Below, one piece after another: positions 50,796 to 58,867 of a stretch of 64,000 nt of DNA; the first letter of the stretch is position 1; every line of letters begins with the position of its first letter. The position numbers and the translations under genes were made by a program. This DNA is from Fervidibacter sinensis (GTDB taxonomy: Bacteria; Armatimonadota; Fervidibacteria; Fervidibacterales; Fervidibacteraceae): NCBI GenBank assembly GCA_032161045.1, contig JAVHTH010000012.1, one strand, 5' to 3'. The notes under the pieces were generated by a model. It did not search any database. It was not told the DNA's origin and saw nothing but the letters and a program-made list of their open reading frames with translations.

Positions 50796-51014
50796 TTAGA
50801 GCGAGATCGCTGCTGCCTCTTCTGCGGCAGTGGTTGCTGCACCGCGACGGCGTCGGCGTTTGGGCTCTTTCTTCCTGGCTAAATATGCCATCCGCCGCTC
50901 TTCGTATTCTTGCCGAACTGCTTCTTCCAACTCCTGCTCCAAAGTCAAAAGCGGAGTTGGGTCAAAAGACCTCAACAAATCCCAGTTGATTTTGATTTTT
51001 CGCAAACCTGCCAC
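50796..51014 (-). CDS. Small basic hypothetical protein
   Basis: 72 residues from GTG 51014, which has GGAGGTG at suitable distance (in-frame GTG 51026 lies within that motif). N-terminal AGLRKIKINWDLLRSFDPTP, a helical acidic stretch (LEQELEEAVRQEYEERRMAYL) and then a cluster of Arg/Lys (KKEPKRRRRR) and an Ala-rich end. No known family was recognised. The stop TAA is only one base before the mature 5' end of tRNA-Met, so transcript processing must separate them. The basic tail may bind nucleic acid, but this is a guess. It lies between mazG and the tRNA. Confidence 0.6.
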   Translation of the reverse strand: MAGLRKIKINWDLLRSFDPTPLLTLEQELEEAVRQEYEERRMAYLARKKEPKRRRRRGAATTAAEEAAAISL

Positions 51015-51097
51015 GCAATCAGACACCTCCGTTGATTTTCCTGCAGACGGCGCAAACTATTTTAGCACAATCACTGCGGTTGTCAAAGGTAAAGTCA

Positions 51098-51958
51098 TCA
51101 CTCTCGCTTTTTAACTTCGTCCCAAATCGCATCCATTTCCTCAAGTCCCATCTCGGTGAGGGACCTGCCCTGCTGCTTTGCGACTTCTTCAATTGCCTTG
51201 AAGCGAGCAACAAATTTACGGACCGCGTTTCGCAAAGCCATCTCAGCGTCCACGCCCGAGAGCCGGGCAACATTTACGGCGGCGAAAAGCAAATCTCCAA
51301 TTTCATCCTCAACCCTTTTCTTGTCCGACCTATCGCTCTTCAACACACTTTCAACCTCCGAAACTTCCTCCCTGAGTTTTTGGAGCGCTGGAAGTGGGTC
51401 ATTCCAATCAAACCCAACTTGCGCTGCCCGCTTTTGAGCATGATGGGCAAGCATCAACGAAGGCAAAGACCACGCCAATCCGTCCATCAATGAGCCCAAC
51501 TGCTCCCGCTCGCTTGCTTTTATGCTTTCCCACTGAGCGAGAGCCTGTTCTGGCGTTTCTACTTTTCTCTCGCCGAAGACATGGGGATGTCGCTCAATCA
51601 ATTTTTGAACGAGACCCCTCAACACATCAGTGATGTCAAATCGGTTTGCCTCACTTGCCATTTGCGCGTGGAAGACAACCTGAAGCAACAAATCGCCCAG
51701 TTCCTCGCGCAACTTTTCTGGATTCTTTTCCTCAATTGCGCTTGCGACCTCGTATGCTTCCTCAATCGTGTTGCGCTTTATGCTTTCGTGGGTTTGAGCC
51801 TTGTCCCAAGGGCAACCGTTCGGTCCTCTAAGCGCAGCCATAACTTGAACCAGTTGCTCAAACAAATCACCAACACTTTGAGGGTTTTGGGTTGATTTCT
51901 CTTTTGCCTTGTCCCGTGTTCCCTGTCCCTTGAAACCCTTACTGCGCGCTTTGCTCAC
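51098..51958 (-). CDS. mazG: Nucleoside triphosphate pyrophosphohydrolase MazG
   Basis: 286 residues. All-alpha NTP pyrophosphatase that hydrolyses (d)NTPs to monophosphates; in E. coli it also lowers ppGpp. The two-domain MazG layout is seen: VMAALRGPNGCPWDKAQTHESI, then EEAYEVASAIEEKNPEKLREELGDLLLQVVFHAQMA (EExxE..ExxD metal motif), KLIERHPHVFGE, and a second KRVEDEIGDLLFAAVNVARL set. GTG 51958 is used, overlapping the end of the foldase gene by 20 bases. The N-terminal 25 residues (SKARSKGFKGQGTRDK) are basic and unconserved. Confidence 0.93.
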   Translation of the reverse strand: MSKARSKGFKGQGTRDKAKEKSTQNPQSVGDLFEQLVQVMAALRGPNGCPWDKAQTHESIKRNTIEEAYEVASAIEEKNPEKLREELGDLLLQVVFHAQMASEANRFDITDVLRGLVQKLIERHPHVFGERKVETPEQALAQWESIKASEREQLGSLMDGLAWSLPSLMLAHHAQKRAAQVGFDWNDPLPALQKLREEVSEVESVLKSDRSDKKRVEDEIGDLLFAAVNVARLSGVDAEMALRNAVRKFVARFKAIEEVAKQQGRSLTEMGLEEMDAIWDEVKKRE

Positions 51959-52988
51959 GCTGTTCCAGCCTCCCCCCTTCTTGGCTCGGCGGCTTTGTCA
52001 AACCTGGTGCTTCCGCCGGCGGTTGGAAAGATGTAGGGCGTTCAATCATCATCCGAGTTCGGATTTCATCTTCAAGGAACTTGTAACGCGGGTCACGAAC
52101 CGAGATTGAGAACTCTTTAGCGAGTTGCTGAAAAACCATCTCTGGTGGTGGACCGAAGAGTTGGACATATGCAGCCTTGACTTCCCGTTTGATTTCCTCA
52201 AAGGGCAAAACAAATGCCCTTTTGCGCTCAAGGACCTTCACTAAAACCCAAAAATTGGCTTCTTTGATGTGGACGGGTCCGTAAAGTTGGTTCAGCGGTG
52301 CATCGCGCGCGAGCAAGTTCAAAAGCGTCGGGGGTAAAGGTGGTGGTTGGTGAGGGTCAATGAAAAGCGGCAGCGTGATTGTAACTTCGCCCCGCGTGCT
52401 TCTAAGTTGCGGGTTGTCCTTGTAAAAATCGTATGCAACCTTGCGTATGTCCTCTCCCTGTTGAATCAGAGCCTTAACCTTTTCCAAATCTTTTCGGTCG
52501 CGACTTTGGAAAAGGAAGCACCGAACTGTTGGCGGCTCGCCAGTTGGAGGTTGAGCGAACATCACCCAGTTTTGCTTGAAAAACTGCTCAAGGGTTTTGT
52601 CGTCAACCTTAGTTTGCTTCTCACGCAACTTCAGCAAAATGAGGTTGTGCTTGATGTCCTCAAGCAACCCCTCTTTTGTCATCCCTTGCCTTGCAAGGAA
52701 AGCGAGGAACTGGCGCTCATCTTCAAAGCCGTTAAGCCGCATAAAGTTCTTGTATTCACGCTCAACTTCTTTGTCGCTGACCAACTTATGCTTTTCGTTT
52801 GCGAGGAGCAAAAGTTGATGCTGTATCAGCCACCGCAAGGTCCGTGCCCCGTAATATCGTTCCATCGCCTCTTGAAACTCGTTGTAGGTGATGACCTTGC
52901 CGCCGACCACGGTGATAGGCTTCCGCCCACCGCAACCTAAAAGCCCAACTATTAAAACGACAGGAAGGGAAAATTGGACGAAACGCAT
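51939..52988 (-). CDS. SurA/PrsA-like peptidyl-prolyl isomerase lipoprotein
   Basis: 349 residues. ATG 52988 follows AAGGAGGTG and starts a lipoprotein signal ending LLGC (Cys19). The following residues match SurA N-terminal chaperone modules (VITYNEFQEAMERYYGARTLRWLIQHQLL, SDKEVEREYKNFM, DDKTLEQFFKQNW). A central PpiC-like parvulin region is degenerate (FLFQSRDRKDLEKVKALIQQGEDIRKVAYDF). The C-terminal tail is Pro/Gln-rich. It probably helps fold exported proteins outside the membrane. It overlaps mazG by 20 bases; yebC is 74 bases upstream, all on the minus strand. Confidence 0.85.
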   Translation of the reverse strand: MRFVQFSLPVVLIVGLLGCGGRKPITVVGGKVITYNEFQEAMERYYGARTLRWLIQHQLLLLANEKHKLVSDKEVEREYKNFMRLNGFEDERQFLAFLARQGMTKEGLLEDIKHNLILLKLREKQTKVDDKTLEQFFKQNWVMFAQPPTGEPPTVRCFLFQSRDRKDLEKVKALIQQGEDIRKVAYDFYKDNPQLRSTRGEVTITLPLFIDPHQPPPLPPTLLNLLARDAPLNQLYGPVHIKEANFWVLVKVLERKRAFVLPFEEIKREVKAAYVQLFGPPPEMVFQQLAKEFSISVRDPRYKFLEDEIRTRMMIERPTSFQPPAEAPGLTKPPSQEGGRLEQREQSAQ

Positions 52989-53062
52989 GAAAAGTGCACC
53001 TCCTTGACAATTACAGCGGTCAATTTTCAGCCATTTGTTTGCGACCGAGTTGAAGTTTGGTA

Positions 53063-53818
53063 TCACGCGGCTTCGCCCATTTCCTCAAGTAGTTCGTCAG
53101 GGACATCAAAATTGGCGCTGACACTCTGGACATCGTCGTGGTCTTCCAAATCGCGGAGCAAAGCCAACAACCTTCGTGCCTCCTCGCCTTCAACCCGAAC
53201 GACGGTTTTCGGCAAGTTCGTGATAGTGGCTAATTGGTAAGGGATCCCGTTTTGCTCAAGGGCAGTTTTGATGGCTTGAAGTTGTTTCGGTTCAGCAACA
53301 ATCTCATAAGTTCCGTCTTTTCGTTGAACATCGTCGGCACCGGCATCCAAAGCGCAGGCAATAATTGAGTCCTCATCTGCCACGCTGGCGTCAACAACCA
53401 CGAGTGCCTTTTTCTCAAAGACCCATGCAACGCTTCCCGCTTCTGAGAGGCTTCCGCCGTGTTTTTGGAAGAGTCGTCTCAATTCCGAAGTCGTTCGGTT
53501 TCGGTTGTCCGTCAGCGCCTCAATCAAAATGGCAACACCACCCGGACCATAGCCCTCATAAATGACTTCCTCGTATTGCTCTCCTTCAAGTTCACCTGTT
53601 CCCTTCTTGATAGCCCGCTCAATGTTATCCATCGGCATTCCGTGCTCTTTTGCTCTGTCAATGGCGGCTCTAAGGCGCGGGTTGGAGTCGGGGTCACCAC
53701 CGCCTAAACGGGCAGCGACTGTAATCTCGCGAGCAAGTTTACTGAAAAGCCTTCCTCGGACCAAATCTTGCCTCATCTTGCGAACTCGGATGTTGTGCCA
53801 TTTGGAGTGACCTGCCAT
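53063..53818 (-). CDS. yebC: YebC/PmpR-family (TACO1-like) protein
   Basis: 251 residues, standard length. Conserved N-terminus MAGHSKWHNIRVRK, then LFSKLAREITVAARLGGGDPDSNPRLRAAIDRAKEHGMPMDNIERAIKKG, and VIYEGYGPGGVAILIEALTDNRNRT, all strong YebC signatures. Known family roles include transcriptional regulation and promoting translation of proline-rich stretches. GGAGGTGAAG precedes ATG 53818. It lies 6 bases after the udg stop on the same strand. A RuvC/A/B cluster, common next to yebC, is absent. Confidence 0.95.
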   Translation of the reverse strand: MAGHSKWHNIRVRKMRQDLVRGRLFSKLAREITVAARLGGGDPDSNPRLRAAIDRAKEHGMPMDNIERAIKKGTGELEGEQYEEVIYEGYGPGGVAILIEALTDNRNRTTSELRRLFQKHGGSLSEAGSVAWVFEKKALVVVDASVADEDSIIACALDAGADDVQRKDGTYEIVAEPKQLQAIKTALEQNGIPYQLATITNLPKTVVRVEGEEARRLLALLRDLEDHDDVQSVSANFDVPDELLEEMGEAA

Positions 53819-53824
53819 GTTTCT

Positions 53825-54436
53825 TCACCTCCACGAGACTGACTGTCTTTCCTCTTCTGTCAAGACTTGTGATAGCAGCCCTTTGAGTTTGAGCATATCT
53901 TGCCTCAACACATCCTTCCACTTGGGTTGATGAAGTGCCGCTGCCGGGTGAAACAGCGGAACAAAAATAATGCCACTTTTCGTGAACGCTTGTCCATGGA
54001 CTTGGGATATGGTCATCCTAAGTTCGGGCAAAACCGCTTTCAATGCCGCTGCACCGAGCAGACAAATCACTTTCGGTCTGATGAGGGCAATTTGAGCCTC
54101 CAAAAAGGGATGGCATGCCGCTATTTCCTCATTGCTTGGCGTCCGGTTGTTCGGCGGTCGGCATTTGACGGTGTTAGTGATGAAAACTTCATCACGGCTT
54201 AACCCAGCCAAAGCCAAAAGTTCGTTCAAGAACCTTCCCGCTGGACCAACGAAAGGTCTCCCTTGAGCGTCCTCCTGTTCACCCGGTGCTTCCCCGATGA
54301 ACATGACCTTAGCGTTGGGATTCCCCTCGCCCGGGACTGCTTGGGTTCGTCCCTTCGCCAGCGGGCATTTCGTGCAAACTAAAATTTGTTGGTGCAACTC
54401 CTCTAAAGCAGCAAGGCGCTCATTTTGCTTGACCAT
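53825..54436 (-). CDS. udg: Type-4 uracil-DNA glycosylase (Fe-S cluster)
   Basis: 203 residues. Removes uracil from DNA, typical of thermophiles. Fe-S ligands: Cys21 and Cys24 in CTKCPLAKGRTQAVPGEG and two more in VKCRPPNNRTPSNEEIAAC. The catalytic/uracil pocket is FIGEAPGEQEDAQGRPFVG, followed by VICLLGAAALKAVLP and the HPAAALH motif. CGGAGGAG precedes ATG 54436; an in-frame upstream ATG at 54496 is rejected because it overlaps the stop of hrcA. Family 4 members are common in thermophilic bacteria, consistent with a hot habitat but not proof of it. Confidence 0.94.
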   Translation of the reverse strand: MVKQNERLAALEELHQQILVCTKCPLAKGRTQAVPGEGNPNAKVMFIGEAPGEQEDAQGRPFVGPAGRFLNELLALAGLSRDEVFITNTVKCRPPNNRTPSNEEIAACHPFLEAQIALIRPKVICLLGAAALKAVLPELRMTISQVHGQAFTKSGIIFVPLFHPAAALHQPKWKDVLRQDMLKLKGLLSQVLTEEERQSVSWR

Positions 54437-54492
54437 CGCCACTCCTCCGAGTGAAGGGAAAATTTCGCTTTGTTGATTATGCCACTTTCCTC

Positions 54493-55554
54493 TCAACTCA
54501 GCATCGTTGTCAATGCTTGAGACGCCAAAGTGGCAATACCTTCAACTGCCGGAATTGCAGCCGAATACCTCATCCTCTTTGGTCCGAGAACCCCTATCAT
54601 GCCGAAGGGATAATCGCCAGCGAAACAAGGCGCAGCAACTATGCTGCAATCGCAAAGTTCCGCGAACGGAATTTCAGAGCCGATAGCAACCCATGCTTTA
54701 GGGATAGGAGAGGTCAACTTGTTCATAAACGACTCGCACAAAACTGCCAATTTTTGAGGGGTTTCCCAGAAGGCAATAAGGCGTTGGGCGCGCTCCAAGT
54801 TTTGGAACTCAGGTTCAGCCAAAAGCCTTGACAACCCTTCCATCCAAACCTCAGATTGCCAAACCTCTTCCGCCAACTTCTGAACTAACTTGAAAGCGAC
54901 AGGAAAAATCGGGTTGCGAGAAGTTTCCGATGTCTCCCAGTGCGACCAATCGGTTTGAAGCAAAGTTGAAATGGGAACTTGGTTCAACCGGTTGTTCAAC
55001 CAATTAGCAGCCTGCTGCCATTGGTTCTGGTCAAACGATTCTGACACTGTGAAGGCTTTGTGAATCAGACGGTGTCCTAAAAGTATTGCGACAACACGGC
55101 GGTCTGGAAGGACACTGAAATGAACGCCTCTGATGACTTCCGTTTCACGGCGAGGCAAAATAGCCCAAGAAGCGTAATCCGTGCACTGACTCAACAATCG
55201 GCAAGCGGCTTGCAACAAATCCCTAACTTCACCGTATCTCTGCGTCAGCCTTTGTTCCCAGAGGCGAAGCCTGTATGACGGCAGTGGCTGGACCTGCAAA
55301 ACCTCATCAACGAAAACACGGTAACCGAAATCAGAAGGGACACGACCTGCTGAAGTGTGCGGCTGGAAAATCAAACCCATCCGCTCTAATACCCCAAACT
55401 CCAAACGAACTGTTGCCGGGCTAATGTTAAGCCGGTATTCCAAGACAACCGCTTTTGAGCCTACAGGTTGAGCCGTCTTGACATGTAGGTCAACAACCGC
55501 TCCTAAAATCTGTTTGCGCCGCTCAGTGAGAATAGGCTCTTTCCGCAAGGACAT
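54493..55554 (-). CDS. hrcA: Heat-inducible transcription repressor HrcA
   Basis: 353 residues. Repressor of groE/dnaK-type heat-shock operons. N-terminal winged helix (LTERRKQILGAVVDLHVKTAQPVGSKAVV, SPATVRLEFGVLERMGLI, then QPHTSAGRVPSDFGYRVFVD) and the C-terminal HrcA domain (VAILLGHRLIHKAFT, AELCDCSIVAAPCFAGDYPFGMIGVLGPKRMRY). ATG 55554 follows GAGGTGATC; the ATG at 55578 is upstream of it. No grpE, dnaK or dnaJ is adjacent and no full CIRCE operator was found upstream, so its targets lie elsewhere. It precedes udg in the minus-strand series. Confidence 0.92.
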   Translation of the reverse strand: MSLRKEPILTERRKQILGAVVDLHVKTAQPVGSKAVVLEYRLNISPATVRLEFGVLERMGLIFQPHTSAGRVPSDFGYRVFVDEVLQVQPLPSYRLRLWEQRLTQRYGEVRDLLQAACRLLSQCTDYASWAILPRRETEVIRGVHFSVLPDRRVVAILLGHRLIHKAFTVSESFDQNQWQQAANWLNNRLNQVPISTLLQTDWSHWETSETSRNPIFPVAFKLVQKLAEEVWQSEVWMEGLSRLLAEPEFQNLERAQRLIAFWETPQKLAVLCESFMNKLTSPIPKAWVAIGSEIPFAELCDCSIVAAPCFAGDYPFGMIGVLGPKRMRYSAAIPAVEGIATLASQALTTMLS

Positions 55555-55767
55555 ACTGATCACCTCGCGGGCACTCAAATCTTATTTTGCCACGCCTCTT
55601 GCAACCTCGTTTGAAAAGTTCCCGCTTTTCGCGGCAGATCGTGGAGTGATTCTCGTCGCTCCATACCTGAAATTGGTGTGCTATCATTGCAAAAGCAAAC
55701 GAAAGTCAGGACAAAAGCCAAGTTTACAAGTTTCGCCTTAAGCAAAGTTTGTCAAGGGGGGCAACCG

Positions 55768-56727
55768 ATGCGAGTTTTGGTCACAGGTGGAGCAGGCTTT
55801 TTGGGTTCGCATATTTGCGACCGATTGATCGCCGAAGGACACACAGTCATTTGCCTTGACAGTTTGTTGACTGGGCGAGAAAAAAACATTGCCCACTTGC
55901 TTGACCATCCCCGTTTCATCTTCTTCCGTTACGACATCACTCAGCCTTTTTACATTGCTGAGAAAGTTGATTGGGTGCTCCACTTTGCAAGCCCCGCGAG
56001 CCCTAAAGATTACGCAGCCAATCCGATTCACACCCTCAAAGTTGGTGGGCTTGGAACTTACCATATGCTTGGTCTCGCGAAAGCCCACAAGGCAAAGTTC
56101 CTTCTGGCTTCAACATCAGAAGTTTACGGCGACCCAGAAGTCCACCCTCAGCCTGAAAGTTACTGGGGCAATGTCAACCCCATCGGTCCGCGTTCGTGCT
56201 ACGATGAGGCGAAGCGATTTGCGGAAGCCTTGACGATGGCTTATTGGAGGCAACACGGGGTTGATGTCAGAATCGTGCGCATATTTAACACGGTCGGTCC
56301 ACGCATGAGATTGGACGACGGTCGCGTTTTCCCAAATTTCATTTGTCAAGCCCTTAAGGGCGAACCCATCACCGTCTACGGCGATGGCTCGCAGACCCGA
56401 AGTTTCTGCTATGTTGACGATCTGGTTGACGGCGTGATGAAGGTGATGGAGTGGACTCCTCCCGACGATGCCGATGAACTCGCACGAGTTTTCAACTTGG
56501 GCAACCCAGAGGAAATAACCGTTCTTGAATTTGCTCATCTCGTCAAAGAAGTCACAGGCAGCAACAGCCCGATAGTCTTTTGTCCGCTCCCGAAAGACGA
56601 CCCTAAACAACGCCGACCAGACATCACCAAGGCAAAAACCGTTTTGGGTTGGTCGCCAAAGGTTTCGCTTAAGGAAGCCATTGAACGGACGCTTCCCTAC
56701 TTCAGGGAAGAACTTGGGCTCATTTGA
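55768..56727 (+). CDS. UDP-glucuronate decarboxylase-like SDR
   Basis: 319 residues. Extended SDR with NAD-binding GGAGFLGSHICDRL. The active-site segment STSEVYGDPEVHPQPESYWG and SCYDEAKRFAEALTMAYWRQ with the Tyr-x3-Lys pair and Glu/Arg layout resembles UXS enzymes that make UDP-xylose. The substrate-binding end is YGDGSQTRSFCYVDDLVDGV. AAGGGGGG precedes ATG 55768. It is the first of three consecutive SDR genes (44 bases and 120 bases apart) on the plus strand, so a nucleotide-sugar pathway is likely. UXS assignment rests on pattern recognition. Confidence 0.86.
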   Translation: MRVLVTGGAGFLGSHICDRLIAEGHTVICLDSLLTGREKNIAHLLDHPRFIFFRYDITQPFYIAEKVDWVLHFASPASPKDYAANPIHTLKVGGLGTYHMLGLAKAHKAKFLLASTSEVYGDPEVHPQPESYWGNVNPIGPRSCYDEAKRFAEALTMAYWRQHGVDVRIVRIFNTVGPRMRLDDGRVFPNFICQALKGEPITVYGDGSQTRSFCYVDDLVDGVMKVMEWTPPDDADELARVFNLGNPEEITVLEFAHLVKEVTGSNSPIVFCPLPKDDPKQRRPDITKAKTVLGWSPKVSLKEAIERTLPYFREELGLI

Positions 56728-56771
56728 GGCGAAGTGAAAAATCCTTGCCGGACAAAGGAGCGTGATTTTCA

Positions 56772-57755
56772 ATGGCAGTTTTGGTCACAGGTGGTGCAGG
56801 GTTCATAGGTTCGCACCTCGTTGAAACCCTATTGGAACAAGGCGAGGAAGTTTGGGTGCTTGATAATCTGTCAACAGGCAACATGCAAAACATTTGGCAT
56901 CTTTTTGACAATCACCGGTTCCATTTCGTTGAGGGTAGCATCCTTGACGAGCAAAGGCTCGCTGAAGCGATGAGACATTGCCGCAAAGTTTACCACCTCG
57001 CTGCCGCCGTCGGCGTCAAGTTGGTTGTCCAAGATCCACTCGGAACTCTTGAAACCAATGTCAGGGGCACAGAAAATGTCCTCAAATTAGCCTTGCGCTA
57101 CGGCTGCAAGGTTCTCATCGCTTCAACTTCGGAAGTTTACGGGAAGGATGTTCGCAATGAGCAATCAAAGTTTTCCGAAGGCGATGACATCACTTTGGGC
57201 ACGGCACTCCGTTGGGGCTACGCTTGTTCTAAAGCCCTTGACGAATATCTCGCACGCGCCTACTGGCGTCAGAAAGGATTGCCTATCGTCATTGCCCGAA
57301 TTTTCAACACTGTCGGACCGAGACAGAGTCCAGCATATGGCATGGTCATTCCGCGCTTCGTCCAACAAGCATTAAGGGGTGAGCCGATCACAGTTTACGG
57401 TGACGGCAAACAAGTCCGAAGTTTTTGTTGGGTTGGCGATACCGTTCGCGCACTCATTGGTTTGATGGAAACGCCCGGGCTTGAGGGCGAAATTTTCAAT
57501 GTCGGCAACGACGAACCTGTCACAATTGAAGAACTCGCCCGCCGAGTTAAAGAGATGACCAATAGCAACTCGGAAATCGTTTATGTGCCTTACGAACGCG
57601 CATACGGTCCAGATTTTGAAGACATCCGCTACCGCGTTCCCGACATCTCAAAAATCCGCCAAGCCATTGGCTATCAACCAACCCTTGACTTAAACGGGAT
57701 TTTGGAGCGAGTCATTGAATACGAGCGGCAGCGGTTAATGTTGACAGGTAGGTAA
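56772..57755 (+). CDS. NAD-dependent nucleotide-sugar epimerase/dehydratase (SDR)
   Basis: 327 residues. Extended SDR: GGAGFIGSHLVETLL, LDNLSTGNMQNIWHLF, STSEVYGKDVRN, and the Tyr-x3-Lys pair in WGYACSKALDEYLARAYWRQ. It then has FNTVGPRQSPAYGMVIPRF and TVYGDGKQVRSFCWVGDTVRAL. This type is near UDP-glucose/UDP-glucuronate 4-epimerase-like proteins; the exact sugar is not readable. GACAAAGGAG precedes ATG 56772. It lies 44 bases after the UXS-like gene and shares its overall layout, consistent with old duplication. Confidence 0.86.
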   Translation: MAVLVTGGAGFIGSHLVETLLEQGEEVWVLDNLSTGNMQNIWHLFDNHRFHFVEGSILDEQRLAEAMRHCRKVYHLAAAVGVKLVVQDPLGTLETNVRGTENVLKLALRYGCKVLIASTSEVYGKDVRNEQSKFSEGDDITLGTALRWGYACSKALDEYLARAYWRQKGLPIVIARIFNTVGPRQSPAYGMVIPRFVQQALRGEPITVYGDGKQVRSFCWVGDTVRALIGLMETPGLEGEIFNVGNDEPVTIEELARRVKEMTNSNSEIVYVPYERAYGPDFEDIRYRVPDISKIRQAIGYQPTLDLNGILERVIEYERQRLMLTGR

Positions 57756-57778
57756 TACAAGGCAGTAAAAACTGAACC

Positions 57779-57837
57779 GTAGCATCGCCCCTTGTGGGCG
57801 ACGGTTTTTAAACTCCCGTTGGGGATAGAGATGCTAC
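57779..57837. repeat. Single copy of the 3680-type repeat
   Basis: GTAGCATCGCCCCTTG, then GGGCGACGG, a TTTTTAAACTCCCGTTGG stretch and a closing ATGCTAC, matching 3703-3764 over about 60 bases with some substitutions. It lies in the spacer between the second and third SDR genes. Confidence 0.7.
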
Positions 57838-57875
57838 CAAACTAAGATAAAGCCTGTGCGAAAGGGAGATGAGCC

Positions 57876-58832
57876 GTGAGCGAATGGAAAGGTGTTTCGG
57901 TTCTGGTCACAGGCGGTGCAGGATTTATCGGTTCGCATCTTGTTGACAAACTTGTCCAACTTGGTGCAAAGGTCCGCGTCCTTGACGATTTCTCAACGGG
58001 AAGGCGAGAAAACATAGCCCATTTGCTTGAACGGGGCGAAATTGAGTTGATAGAAGGCAGTTTGACTGACCCGCAAACTGTGAAGCGAGCGGTTGAAGGT
58101 GTTGAGTTCGTGTTCCACCAAGGAGCGATCCCATCCGTCGTTCGTTCAGTTGAAGACCCACTGACAACCCATCAGGTGAACACGACTGGAACCTTATTGC
58201 TGCTTCTCGCCGCTCGTGATGCGAGTGTTCAGCGGGTCGTTTTCGCTTCATCGTCTTCCGTTTATGGGGACACTCCTACGCTGCCGAAAAGAGAGGACAT
58301 GACGCCTAACCCCAAATCGCCATACGCCTTGAGCAAACTTGTAGGCGAACATTTGTGTAGGCTTTTCTGGGAACTTTACGGTTTGGAGACGGTGAGTTTG
58401 AGATACTTCAACATCTTCGGACCGCGCCAAGACCCAACCTCTCAATATGCAGCCGTCATTCCTCGGTTCATCACGGCTTTGCTTCGCGGCGAACCACCGA
58501 CCATTTACGGCGACGGTGAACAAACTCGTGACTTTACTTTCGTGGAAAACTGTGTCCAAGCCAATTTGCTCGCGGCGCGAACAGAGGGCGTTGCAGGTGA
58601 GGTTTTCAATGTCGGTGCAGGCAAACAAACTTCTGTCAATGAACTCTTTCGGCTCATTCGCTCCCTGATCGGCGTTGACCACATTGAGCCAATATACGAA
58701 CCACCTCGCCCCGGCGATGTTCGCCATTCCCTCGCCGACATCACAAAGGCTCAAAAGTTGCTCGGTTATCAACCCGTCGTTTCGCTTGAAGAAGGTTTGA
58801 AGCAGACAATTTCTTGGTTTCGTAGCCGCTGA
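57876..58832 (+). CDS. UDP-N-acetylglucosamine 4-epimerase-like SDR
   Basis: 318 residues. Extended SDR: GGAGFIGSHLVDKLV, DDFSTGRRENIAHLL, SSSVYGDTPTLPKREDM, then SPYALSKLVGEHLCRLFWELYG with the Tyr-x3-Lys catalytic pair. The C-terminal TIYGDGEQTRDFTFVENCVQANLLAA and GEVFNVGAGKQTSVNELFRLI are close to WbpP/GalE-like 4-epimerases acting on UDP-GlcNAc or its acid. GTG 57876 follows AAAGGGAGATGAGCC. Third of the tandem SDR set. No glycosyltransferase is in the immediate vicinity. Confidence 0.86.
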   Translation: MSEWKGVSVLVTGGAGFIGSHLVDKLVQLGAKVRVLDDFSTGRRENIAHLLERGEIELIEGSLTDPQTVKRAVEGVEFVFHQGAIPSVVRSVEDPLTTHQVNTTGTLLLLLAARDASVQRVVFASSSSVYGDTPTLPKREDMTPNPKSPYALSKLVGEHLCRLFWELYGLETVSLRYFNIFGPRQDPTSQYAAVIPRFITALLRGEPPTIYGDGEQTRDFTFVENCVQANLLAARTEGVAGEVFNVGAGKQTSVNELFRLIRSLIGVDHIEPIYEPPRPGDVRHSLADITKAQKLLGYQPVVSLEEGLKQTISWFRSR

Positions 58833-58867
58833 CGAGCAAAAATTGCAAAGTTGGCTTGCACAAGCAA

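Noticed and set aside
55540..55700. Possible CIRCE operator upstream of hrcA
   Set aside because: Only GGCACTC resembles one half-site; the matching GAGTGC half at nine bases is missing.
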